A DNA stretch of 32,207 nucleotides from Bacteroidales bacterium (GTDB lineage Bacteria; Bacteroidota; Bacteroidia; Bacteroidales; UBA7960): the NCBI GenBank assembly GCA_003567205.1, contig PXAA01000032.1, positions 1 through 32,207 of the forward strand. Direction: 5' to 3'. Below, piece by piece: positions 1 to 7,674 of this stretch; the first letter of the stretch is position 1; every line of letters starts with the position of its first letter. The notes beneath the pieces are model-generated. The model was given only the letters and a program-made list of their open reading frames with translations. It had not been told where the DNA came from and did not search any database. Made by a program: the position numbers and the translations under genes.

Positions 1-269
1 ACATCTATACGGAAACCATCGGCAAAGATCTTTACGTTTCGCTTCACATGCCCTCCCTGGTTATCGGAACCGTAGGTGGCGGGGTTTCTTTACCCACACA
101 AAAAGAATGCCTTCAGATCATTGGCTGCCACGGGGAAGGAAAAGCGCTGAAATTTGCTGAAATAGCGGCAGCTACTGTTATGGCAGGAGAAATATCCCTT
201 GCTGCCTCCATTGTTGCCGGTGATTTTGTAACGGCACACGAAAAATTCGGACGGAACCGCCCTGATTGA
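1..269 (+). CDS. Hydroxymethylglutaryl-CoA reductase, C-terminal fragment (5' truncated by window)
   Basis: The gene enters the window already open; the first complete in-frame codon is at base 3 and the stop is at 267-269. HMG-CoA reductase makes mevalonate from HMG-CoA with NAD(P)H, the committed step of the mevalonate route to isoprenoids. The visible 88 residues carry the family's end signature: MPSLVIGTVGGG, then a Gln/Gly segment (QKECLQIIGCHG), AGEISLAASIVAG, and the terminal AHEKFGRNRP block whose His is the catalytic acid in this family. The GTVGGG and AHEKFGRNR pattern resembles class I (eukaryote/archaea-like) enzymes more than class II. It is convergent with the next gene, with a 6-bp gap and no obvious terminator. 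The family call is firm; the rest of the enzyme is outside the window. Confidence 0.9.
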   Translation, partial: IYTETIGKDLYVSLHMPSLVIGTVGGGVSLPTQKECLQIIGCHGEGKALKFAEIAAATVMAGEISLAASIVAGDFVTAHEKFGRNRPD

Positions 270-275
270 ACCCAA

Positions 276-2867
276 TCAGCTTCCTATGATTTGCCCGAAA
301 AACAAGGCATTCAAAAACAAACCGCTGGTACCGAACCAATACCCCCTGAAATTGGGGTTGTCGATCATGGATACAATCCGGCCCCGGCCCGTGCTGTGGA
401 TTAAAACACTGGCGGTGTGATCCTTAAAATCAGTGTATTTTTCCCATACATAGCCGCTCAGCAATGCATTTTCGGTAAAAATCACGGGATTTGCAAATGG
501 GTTTGCAAGCGGTTTGGCGGCAAGGGTTCCAGATACGTGAACAGGTAAAAGTTCGCGCTTATACCCGTAGGCTATCGGATGGCTTGTATCTATCCTGGCC
601 TGGTAAATGGAACCCGGAATTCTCCTTGCTCCGCGGTGACTTCGACGGCTATTGTAGGGGAGCATATCCGGTTCTTCTGTTTGGGGCAAATCAACAAATT
701 CAATGGTAATAAATTCATGGCGGTCGAGCCATTGGTTGGCGGTACCAAAGGCCACGATCGTTCCCCCGGAACGGACCCACCGGTCAAGTTTTTCACGGTC
801 TTCTGCACCGAGTTGGTTGTAAGAACCGGAGACCATCACAATAACATTGTACCTGTTCGGATCAACGGCAGAAAAACGCTCGAGTTCAACCATGGTGACC
901 GGAATTTGGAAGCGCTGGTCCAAAAGATGCCATATTTCACCGGCCTCCCTGCTGTTTGTTCCCTGACCGATCAGCATCAACACCCCGGGTTTGTTTACCA
1001 TCGCAAAACTGCCACTTCCAAGGTGAATGCCTTTTTCAGCACGGCTGGTCTCCACAGCATATATCTTAATTCCGGCATGCTCTGCAGCCTTTTTTATCAG
1101 TTCATACAACACGGAGGCATCCACATCCTGTGTCATTACCGGTACCATGATGCTTCCATAACCAAAATCCACCGATGACCCTGATGTCTTTATGGTTAAG
1201 GTTTCCGTGGCCACCTGCGTCCTCAGGCCATGCTTTTGAAGAAAATACAATGCTCGTGGGGCATAATACTCATTCCAGGAAAAAACATAGGCCACATGGC
1301 TCTCCTTACCCACCAGGCGGCCTGCGGGTATGCTAATGTCTGTGGTCCGTTCGCCCAAAATATCACGCAACTGCCTGTCTGATGTTATTTTATCAAATGG
1401 GATATTTAATGATAAAGGAATATTCCATGCCGACACATCATAAAATAAACTGTCTTCAAAAGTCAACACCTTTTCAAACATGCTCTGTATCAAACGGTAC
1501 TGTGCTTGTCGTAACGGCACCACCCAGGCACTTCCGGGCACATATGTGTGGCCGTTCAGGTCGAGTTCCCCTGTGATGTCATAAAATCGTACCCCATGTA
1601 TTTCCAGAATGTCGAGCAAATGATAATTTCTGCCCGAATCATGCGAGTCTCCGAATACATAGGCTGCAAATTCTTCCTTTGATGCCTCTTCAGGCGCCGA
1701 AGTAAAAAACCAGCGCAGATGCTCCAGGAGTGTTTCGCGCATCATCAGACCGGCTTCTATGGTGGACAGCGACACCAGCACCTGGTTACGGATTGTCTGG
1801 GAAAAATCGAGGATCCCGTGGATGGTTTCCTGACGGTGGCCCCGACTCGAGGCCTGTTCAAACAAAATGCCGATACTGCCCTGTACATCAGGATAGGTGG
1901 ATCCCTTCCCATAATAAAAATCATCAAAGCCCTGCTGCATATAATAGCTTTGGCCAATTTTGTCAAAGGCAGCAGCATGATAGCCGGCTACCTCAAGGGT
2001 TAGTTCATCGGTGCGTCGTGGCGTACGGGGATTGACACGGCTGGGTTCCCCTGGTTGAAAGAAAAAAGTGCTGTTTGGGCCAAATTCGTGGTGGTCGGTA
2101 TTTATATTTGGCATCCACTGGTGGTACGCGGCAATTCTACCCCTGCTCTCGGGTTGTTGAACCGGCAACCAGTCCCTGTTCAGGTCAAACCAGTAATGAT
2201 TGGTGCGTGACCCGGGCCATACATCCCTGAACTCCCTGCTGTTTGGATCAGGATTTAATGTCTGGCTTCTGTGCCTGTTTACCCAGCTGGCAAAACGGTC
2301 CTGTCCGTCCGGATTCAGGGAGGGATCTATGATAATGATCATGTTGTCAAGGATCTCCGATACTTTTTCATCCATGCCTGCAGCCAGGTAATACGCAACG
2401 AGCGGAGCCGCATTGTGCGCACTGGGTTCATTTCCATGAACGCCATATCCCAAACGCACCACTGCTGGCATATCACTGATGTCAATATCTGCAGAGATTT
2501 CCGGATCAATCAGTTTTAAGTGCCTGCTACGGATAGATTCAAGGTTGCGATGGTTTTCCTCGGAAGTAATGATCAGTTGAACCAGTGGCCGAAACTCATG
2601 TGAGCGGGCGTATTCGTACATGACCACCCTGCCGGAAGTTTCAGCAATCCGCTCCATATATTGTACCAATAGTGCGTGATTCAGGTGCCACTCTCCAATC
2701 TGATAGCCCAAAAAATCATTTGGGCTGGGTACGGATGCATCGTATTGGATATCCTCGATAAAATAGGTTATTGGCCGGTTGGCCTGTGCGGAAGATATTC
2801 CGGCTGTAAGCAACAGAAGAAAAATCCCGCACAAATGTCTGGGATTTAGATTCTTAAACAGATTCAT
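276..2867 (-). CDS. M14-family zinc carboxypeptidase-like exported protein
   Basis: An 863-residue protein with an N-terminal signal peptide (hydrophobic stretch to about residue 28, ending SSAQA). The M14 metallocarboxypeptidase domain lies at about 50-380. The zinc ligands can be placed: H144 and E147 in GVHGNEPSAH, and H259 or H260 in TDHHEFGPN. The motifs NPDGQDRF and DLNRDW precede the last His, and the general-base Glu is probably in ILFEQASSRG. The rest (about 400-863) is much longer than a minimal M14 enzyme and includes a class I glutamine-amidotransferase-like fold (VRSGGTIVAFGTANQWL), probably non-catalytic. It likely acts in the periplasm or at the outer membrane on peptides. It lies 18 bp downstream of the TPR lipoprotein gene and is probably co-transcribed with it. 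Confidence 0.88.
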   Translation of the reverse strand: MNLFKNLNPRHLCGIFLLLLTAGISSAQANRPITYFIEDIQYDASVPSPNDFLGYQIGEWHLNHALLVQYMERIAETSGRVVMYEYARSHEFRPLVQLIITSEENHRNLESIRSRHLKLIDPEISADIDISDMPAVVRLGYGVHGNEPSAHNAAPLVAYYLAAGMDEKVSEILDNMIIIIDPSLNPDGQDRFASWVNRHRSQTLNPDPNSREFRDVWPGSRTNHYWFDLNRDWLPVQQPESRGRIAAYHQWMPNINTDHHEFGPNSTFFFQPGEPSRVNPRTPRRTDELTLEVAGYHAAAFDKIGQSYYMQQGFDDFYYGKGSTYPDVQGSIGILFEQASSRGHRQETIHGILDFSQTIRNQVLVSLSTIEAGLMMRETLLEHLRWFFTSAPEEASKEEFAAYVFGDSHDSGRNYHLLDILEIHGVRFYDITGELDLNGHTYVPGSAWVVPLRQAQYRLIQSMFEKVLTFEDSLFYDVSAWNIPLSLNIPFDKITSDRQLRDILGERTTDISIPAGRLVGKESHVAYVFSWNEYYAPRALYFLQKHGLRTQVATETLTIKTSGSSVDFGYGSIMVPVMTQDVDASVLYELIKKAAEHAGIKIYAVETSRAEKGIHLGSGSFAMVNKPGVLMLIGQGTNSREAGEIWHLLDQRFQIPVTMVELERFSAVDPNRYNVIVMVSGSYNQLGAEDREKLDRWVRSGGTIVAFGTANQWLDRHEFITIEFVDLPQTEEPDMLPYNSRRSHRGARRIPGSIYQARIDTSHPIAYGYKRELLPVHVSGTLAAKPLANPFANPVIFTENALLSGYVWEKYTDFKDHTASVLIHSTGRGRIVSMIDNPNFRGYWFGTSGLFLNALFFGQIIGS

Positions 2868-2885
2868 ACTGGTTTGTTTTATTCC

Positions 2886-3773
2886 TTATTGAGCCCGACG
2901 GCGATAATACCTTGCATTATCATCGTCTTGGAAACGTTCATAAATATTGGCCATATAGCTGGCATACTCACCTCGTGGATCCTGGGTATACAACCTTTTG
3001 AAATAATCCAGTGCAATGCGCAAGTCGGTGTTCACAACTTCCAGAGCTTCCAGTAACCGGGCGTATTGTCTTTGGGTCCGGTTTTGTTCATAGGCTTGCA
3101 TCTCCCTGCGGTACAGATTATCTGCCTGCCTGAAATGCCTTTTTGCAAGCCAGTCGAGTGCTTTGATGTTATTTATGTTGACTTTAAGGATCTCCTCGGC
3201 CTTCAGCGTGGCCTGCCTTTCATGGCCAAGTGCCTGAAGGGTCTGCATATAAGCCGTCAGTAAAGCTTCGTCGGATTCCGGATCTGCGATCAACTGGGGC
3301 CAAAGTGTATAAGCCTGCTGATAATTAAGGCTTTCAACCAGGGTCTCAAAATAACGTCGTTGCATATCTTTGTATTCAGGCCCAAGGGGATAGTCTTCCA
3401 CATATTTTTCAAGCATGGTGATTTCGCGCGACAAGTTGTCTATTTCCCTGTAAGCTTTTGCTAACGTGCTATAGGTTTTTTCATCAGCTGCAGGGCTGTG
3501 CCTGGCCAATTCGAGGTATTCAATGGCCTTTGCTGTTTCATTCAAAGCGAAGGCAAGCAATCCGGCCCGCTGATAGATCATACCCTCAGGCTCCCGGCCC
3601 TGGTCTCTGTGTGCTTTGATCAGGCGGCCGTATGCTTCAAGGGCTTCTTCCTGTTTGCCGGCTTCGTATGCAGTGTCTGCGGTTTTTGACAATTCATCCA
3701 ACGATCTGAGAGAGGAACAGGAAACAAAGAACAGAAGTGTAAAAAGGACAGCAAATAAAACATGGTTCTTCAT
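2886..3773 (-). CDS. TPR-repeat lipoprotein
   Basis: A 295-residue protein with a type II signal peptide. The lipobox is LFFVSC, with the lipidated Cys near residue 19 followed by SSL, so it is predicted to be membrane anchored. The rest is almost all helical with tetratricopeptide-like helix pairs (AYEAGKQEEALEAYGRLIKA, AIEYLELARHSP, ALDYFKRLYTQDP), i.e. a protein-protein interaction scaffold. No catalytic motif is visible. It is first in a two-gene unit with the M14 peptidase gene (18-bp gap), so it may assemble or present that enzyme, but this is inference from position only. A Bacteroidota-type -7 element lies about 48 bp upstream of the start. Confidence 0.82.
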   Translation of the reverse strand: MKNHVLFAVLFTLLFFVSCSSLRSLDELSKTADTAYEAGKQEEALEAYGRLIKAHRDQGREPEGMIYQRAGLLAFALNETAKAIEYLELARHSPAADEKTYSTLAKAYREIDNLSREITMLEKYVEDYPLGPEYKDMQRRYFETLVESLNYQQAYTLWPQLIADPESDEALLTAYMQTLQALGHERQATLKAEEILKVNINNIKALDWLAKRHFRQADNLYRREMQAYEQNRTQRQYARLLEALEVVNTDLRIALDYFKRLYTQDPRGEYASYMANIYERFQDDDNARYYRRRAQ

Positions 3774-3820
3774 ATAGGCAGATTGGGTGGTTTTACATCA
3801 TTTTCCCGGTTAAGGAAAGG

Positions 3821-3828
3821 CAAATATA
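3821..3828 (-). promoter_or_regulatory. Candidate Bacteroidota -7 element upstream of TPR lipoprotein gene
   Basis: On the minus strand this reads TATATTTG, an exact match to the TAnnTTTG consensus of the Bacteroidota primary sigma factor. It would start transcription near 3814 and give a leader of about 40 nt. No clear TTTG -33 element is seen about 20 bp further upstream, so the call rests on the -7 box and its position. Confidence 0.4.
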
Positions 3829-3859
3829 CATGAATTTTCCAGGTCCGCCGCATCCATAA

Positions 3860-5102
3860 TCAATCCAGGTCTTTTATAGAATATCCCATTCCCAGCAGGT
3901 TTTCCGGTTTCAGCAATCCCCTGAGTTTTTCTTCAGGCATGACCTCGAGTGCCTTATTGGCTTCGATCACATCACATCCTTTCTCTTTCATATAATCAGC
4001 CATGCGGGAGGCGTTCCGGTAATCAATATAGGGAATCAGGGCCGTTGTGATGGATACACTATTCATAAGTTTATCACGGGCATCAGTGGCGTGTACTTTC
4101 AGATCCATCAACAGATTACTCCGGAGGGTCTGTCCGGCACCAATAAGCAGTTTTAAACTATCCAGCAAAGCATGCCCGATCACAGGCAAATAAGCGTTCA
4201 GGTCAAGGGAGCCCTGCCCGCTGAGTGAAGAAATCAGCATATCATTACTGTATACCATGTGCGCGACACCAATCACATACTCCGGAATAACCGGGTTTAC
4301 TTTACCTGGCATGATGCTGCTTCCGGGCTGACTGTCCGGGATTGATAATTCTGACCGGGCATTTAAGCCGGATGATAAAAGGCGTATATCCGAAGCGATC
4401 TTTTCCAGATTCACGGCATGGGCCTTTAAAATGGCGTGTACTTCCACCAGTGCATCCAGATTTTGCGTGGTATCTGGCAGATTTTCACTTCGTGTAACTG
4501 GCAGATTTGTGAGTTTTTGTAAAAAGGGTACCACCTCCATGATGAAATACCGTGGTATGGCCATGCCGCTTCCTGTAGCACCACCACCGAGGTTGACTAC
4601 TTTAATGCGCTCAAAACATTTTGAAACTCGCCACCAGTCGCGCGACAAAGCTTCACTGAAACAAATTGGCATGTTTGTACGGGTCAATGCTCACATAATT
4701 ACCGGGATGCATACCTTTTTTAACCAGGGCTACATTGCTGAGTATTTCATTGATGTTCATATTGATGGAGGTCCCTGCCCCACCCTGCATTGCCGGGACA
4801 ATAAAATGGTCAAAATGTTTGCCTGCTGCGATCTCTGCGGCAGCCTTCTCCAGCAATTCAAATACAGTGGCGTCTTCCAGTCCGGCCGGAAGGCCAGATG
4901 CAGGATACCTGCCAGTGGCGGCCGAATGGAACGCCACAATGCACTGGTAGCAAGCTTGTTTTACCAATCCCACGGCACGATACCACTCTTCATGAAAAAC
5001 CGGCCCCAGCGGAAAATTTTTAGTTGAACGCCAGGCATGGATGCCATACATGGCGTTACCCGGAAGCTTCACGCTTCCGAGAAAGTCTTTTTCTTCTCTC
5101 AT
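3860..5102 (-). pseudogene. aspA: Broken aspartate ammonia-lyase (aspartase/fumarase superfamily)
   Basis: Two out-of-frame pieces together look like one aspartase, which splits aspartate to fumarate and ammonia. The N-terminal piece probably starts at the Met at 5102 (MREEKDFLGSVKLPGNAMYG) and runs to a stop at 4653; it holds GGAGTSINMNINE and ends KHANLFQ-stop. The C-terminal piece resumes in another frame at SEALSRDWWRV and runs to 3860; it has the superfamily signature GSSIMPGKVNPVIPE with its catalytic Ser. By comparison with E. coli AspA, roughly 60-70 residues are missing at the joint, including the STND substrate-binding motif and the following Thr/Gln region. This is an internal deletion with loss of frame, not a simple 1-base slip. 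An assembly error is the alternative. Activity from either piece is unlikely because family active sites form from several subunits using all these motifs. Confidence 0.85.
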
Positions 5103-5144
5103 AAAGTAAAGATAAGATTTTCCAATAAATACTTTTTGCCTGGG

Positions 5145-5175
5145 TTTGCATTTAACCAAAATATTTTATAACTTG
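5145..5175 (+). promoter_or_regulatory. Candidate Bacteroidota promoter for the OmpA-family gene
   Basis: TTTG at 5145-5148 and TAACTTG at 5169-5175 are separated by 20 bp, the normal distance for the TTTG/TAnnTTTG promoter of this phylum. The -7 box is one T short of consensus. The expected leader is about 65 nt and AT-rich. Confidence 0.35.
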
Positions 5176-5248
5176 CCGCTAAATGTCACGGTAAGGCTTT
5201 AAACAAATTTTAAACTTTTTTATTTAATTATTCATTAAAACCTCTATT

Positions 5249-6457
5249 ATGAAAAAATTCATTACAATTACAATTGTACTGGTTTTATGCATCAATATGT
5301 CTTTCAGTAAGACATATGCGCAAAACGAAGACCAGAAATGGGCAATTGGTATCATCGCCGGAAAAAATGAGTACAAAGGGGATTTGGGCGACGCATTCTT
5401 CGATTGGAACAAAGCATTTTACGGATACCTTGGATTAACTGCCAACCGGTATGTATCCCCCTCATTTGACCTGAGGTTTGAAGGAACAATGGGTCGTTTA
5501 GGGCGTTGGATAGATAACGACAAAAACTTTAAGGGGATGAAGACCGACCTCAGCCTGCTGTTTTCATACAAGCTAAACAATGACTACCTGCTGCCCGAAG
5601 ACAGCTGGTTTGCTCCTTCCTTCCTTCTTGGGCCGGGCATTGCTTTTTATAATGAAGTGGATCATGCACTCGGACGCGTCGATGACGAAGGGATGGATAT
5701 TCTTTTTGTGGGCGGACTGAGTTTACGTTTCCAATTAAGCCAGCGTATAGCTATCCAGTTCCAGTCTACCTATAATATGATGAACAGCGACAACAGGGAC
5801 CTTATTGAGAACGATGAAAACGATAGATTTCTCAAGCACCACGGTGGGTTTATCATGAGCCTCGGACCGAGAGAAAAAGTTGAACCGCCTGTGGAAGTGG
5901 TTGATGTAGAAGCCCTGGAAAGGCGTATTGAAGAAGAGGAAGAAGCGCGCCAACGCGAAGAGGAAGAACGCAGAAGGCTCGAACAGGAACGATTGGAAGC
6001 CGAAAGGAAATTGCGTGAAGCCGAAGAAGAAAGAAGGCGTGCTGAGGAAGAACTCAGACGGGCCGAAGAAGAAAGAAAACGTATAGAGATCAAACAGGAA
6101 ATCGAGGCCGCCTTAGATCCGGAACTGGCTCACGTCCGTTTTGTCGTGGATGGAACTGATATTCATTCAAGGTATCATAACGCGTTGGAAACTGTTTACC
6201 AGCTCATGAATAAATATCCTGAATTGCAGGTAGAAATACATGGACATACCGACTTTACGGGAACTGCAGCGTATAATATGGGGTTGTCTGAAAGACGGGG
6301 CCAATCGGTCAAGCGTTATCTTGTTGCAAAAGGCATTGGCCCTGACAGGTTGATCATCACGGGGTTCGGAGAACATAATACCCGTGCGACCAACCAGACG
6401 ATCGAAGGACGGGCCATAAACCGAAGGGTAGAGTTCAAACCGATATTCTGGTTCTAG
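5249..6457 (+). CDS. OmpA-family outer membrane protein with long charged coiled coil
   Basis: A 402-residue protein with a signal peptide ending near residue 25 (FSKTYAQ). Residues about 26-210 look like an outer-membrane beta-barrel (alternating aromatic strands, GDLGDAFFDWNKAFYGYLG, PSFLLGPGIAFYN). Residues about 220-288 are an unbroken Glu/Arg-rich heptad-like region, a predicted single helix or coiled coil. The C-terminal 110 residues are an OmpA-type peptidoglycan-binding domain: HGHTDFTG, YNMGLSERRGQSVKRYL and INRRVEF. The likely role is a noncovalent outer-membrane to cell-wall link. It ends before a strong terminator at 6491, so it is probably transcribed alone. Confidence 0.9.
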   Translation: MKKFITITIVLVLCINMSFSKTYAQNEDQKWAIGIIAGKNEYKGDLGDAFFDWNKAFYGYLGLTANRYVSPSFDLRFEGTMGRLGRWIDNDKNFKGMKTDLSLLFSYKLNNDYLLPEDSWFAPSFLLGPGIAFYNEVDHALGRVDDEGMDILFVGGLSLRFQLSQRIAIQFQSTYNMMNSDNRDLIENDENDRFLKHHGGFIMSLGPREKVEPPVEVVDVEALERRIEEEEEARQREEEERRRLEQERLEAERKLREAEEERRRAEEELRRAEEERKRIEIKQEIEAALDPELAHVRFVVDGTDIHSRYHNALETVYQLMNKYPELQVEIHGHTDFTGTAAYNMGLSERRGQSVKRYLVAKGIGPDRLIITGFGEHNTRATNQTIEGRAINRRVEFKPIFWF

Positions 6458-6490
6458 ACTTTTAACTATCGGAAAACAGCGTATCTTTAT

Positions 6491-6537
6491 CAATGGTTGC
6501 CGGAAGGTTCATCCGGCAACCATTGGTATTTTTATTC
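6491..6537 (+). terminator. Strong intrinsic terminator after the OmpA-family gene
   Basis: A perfect 14-bp inverted repeat (6491-6504 and 6512-6525) with a 7-nt loop, followed by GTATTTTTATT. The stem core is GGTTGCCGGA. It sits 33 bp after the OmpA stop and inside the first possible ATG-to-ATG stretch of the next reading frame, so it also argues for the downstream start of the dihydrouridine synthase. Confidence 0.85.
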
Positions 6538-6543
6538 CGTTCA

Positions 6544-7539
6544 ATGATGACGGCTGTTACGCTTCACCTTGCGCCCTTCAGGGGGATTACCCATAAAGCA
6601 TACCGCAATGCCTTTGCCAGACATATGGGGCATATTGATGTATATTATGCGCCCTTCATCAGTGGTTCGGGATTAGAAAAGATCCATCCTAAAAAACTCA
6701 TTGACCTTATTCCCCTTTCAGACAATTATGCCCCAACGATACCCCAGATCATCAGTAACAATGCAGATGAAATCATACTGATTGACAATGTTTTATACGA
6801 AGAAGGCTACCACCACCTGAACTGGAACCTGGGCTGTCCCTTCCGGCGCATCGCCAATAAAAAAAGGGGTTGTGGTATGCTGCCCTATCCGGACGAAATA
6901 GACCGGATACTAAACAAAGTATGCGGCAGCCTGAAGACATCCCTGTCTGTTAAAACAAGGCTGGGCTACCATCGGCCCGACGAAATCACATCCGTTCTGG
7001 AAGTGTTCAACCGCTATCCAATATACAGAATAATCCTGCATTCGCGTACGGGGGTGCAGCTTTATGGCGGAAAAACAGATCCCGGAAAATATGCAGAATG
7101 CCTGAGCATTTCGAAGCACCCGATGGTCTACAACGGTGATATCTACAACCATTCACAATACAGGAAATTACAGGCCAGGTTTCCCGGACAAAAGGAATGG
7201 ATGCTGGGACGGGGTGCTTTGATCAATCCCTTCCTGGCCCTGGAAATCCGAAATATTTCACTCTCAGAAAAAGATAAAAAAAACCGGTTGGAGGTTTTTC
7301 ACGACGAGTTATGGGAATACACACAGGCCTGTATTCCCGGAGAAAAAAAGCAGATTGGATGGATGAAGGCCGTCTGGCACTATTTATCGGGTGTCTTTGC
7401 TGGAGGCCTGGAGGCCTTTGTTGATATCAAAAGATCGGATTCAGGAAAGAAATATCAGGTAGCGGTCCGGAATGTAATGCAAGGCGATTTTGCCAACGAA
7501 GAACAGATCAGGGCCCATTTCCTGGCCCTAACCAAATAG
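6544..7539 (+). CDS. tRNA-dihydrouridine synthase
   Basis: A 331-residue FMN enzyme that reduces specific uridines in tRNA to dihydrouridine. The TIM-barrel motifs appear in order: LAPFRGITHKAYRNAF at the N-terminus, NWNLGCP (catalytic Cys, which protonates uridine in this family), SVKTRLGY, LHSRTGVQLYGG, YNGDIYN and the phosphate-binding MLGRGALINP. The frame is open from an ATG at 6493, but that codon lies in the 5' arm of a terminator stem, so I place the start at 6544 (or the adjacent ATG at 6547). The Dus family is secure; which tRNA position it modifies cannot be told. The linker GCPFRRIANKKRGCGML has a second Cys where many relatives have small residues. Confidence 0.88.
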   Translation: MMTAVTLHLAPFRGITHKAYRNAFARHMGHIDVYYAPFISGSGLEKIHPKKLIDLIPLSDNYAPTIPQIISNNADEIILIDNVLYEEGYHHLNWNLGCPFRRIANKKRGCGMLPYPDEIDRILNKVCGSLKTSLSVKTRLGYHRPDEITSVLEVFNRYPIYRIILHSRTGVQLYGGKTDPGKYAECLSISKHPMVYNGDIYNHSQYRKLQARFPGQKEWMLGRGALINPFLALEIRNISLSEKDKKNRLEVFHDELWEYTQACIPGEKKQIGWMKAVWHYLSGVFAGGLEAFVDIKRSDSGKKYQVAVRNVMQGDFANEEQIRAHFLALTK

Positions 7540-7554
7540 CATTATAATGCTTTT
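7538..7554 (+). terminator. Weak hairpin at the end of the dus gene
   Basis: AGCATTATAATGCT is a perfect 14-bp palindrome (7538-7551) overlapping the stop codon region and followed by TTT. It could fold as a 5-bp stem with a TATA loop. It is too short to be a convincing terminator alone. Confidence 0.3.
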
Positions 7555-7674
7555 GCTAACATCACCTGGCTGGATCTGTTCCGGCTCCACAGCATACAAA
7601 TTCATACGATTCCTTGCGCATGTAAAAAAAATCATGTTATTTTACGGCCTCAATGGCAACCTTAAGTGCGAACC

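Noticed and set aside
579-1178. 199-codon open frame antisense to the M14 gene
   Set aside because: Shadow of the M14 peptidase coding strand with no family motif or separate spacing.
7666-7674. GTG start for the NhaC gene
   Set aside because: An ATG three codons downstream is the more usual start and nothing in the upstream bases favours the GTG.
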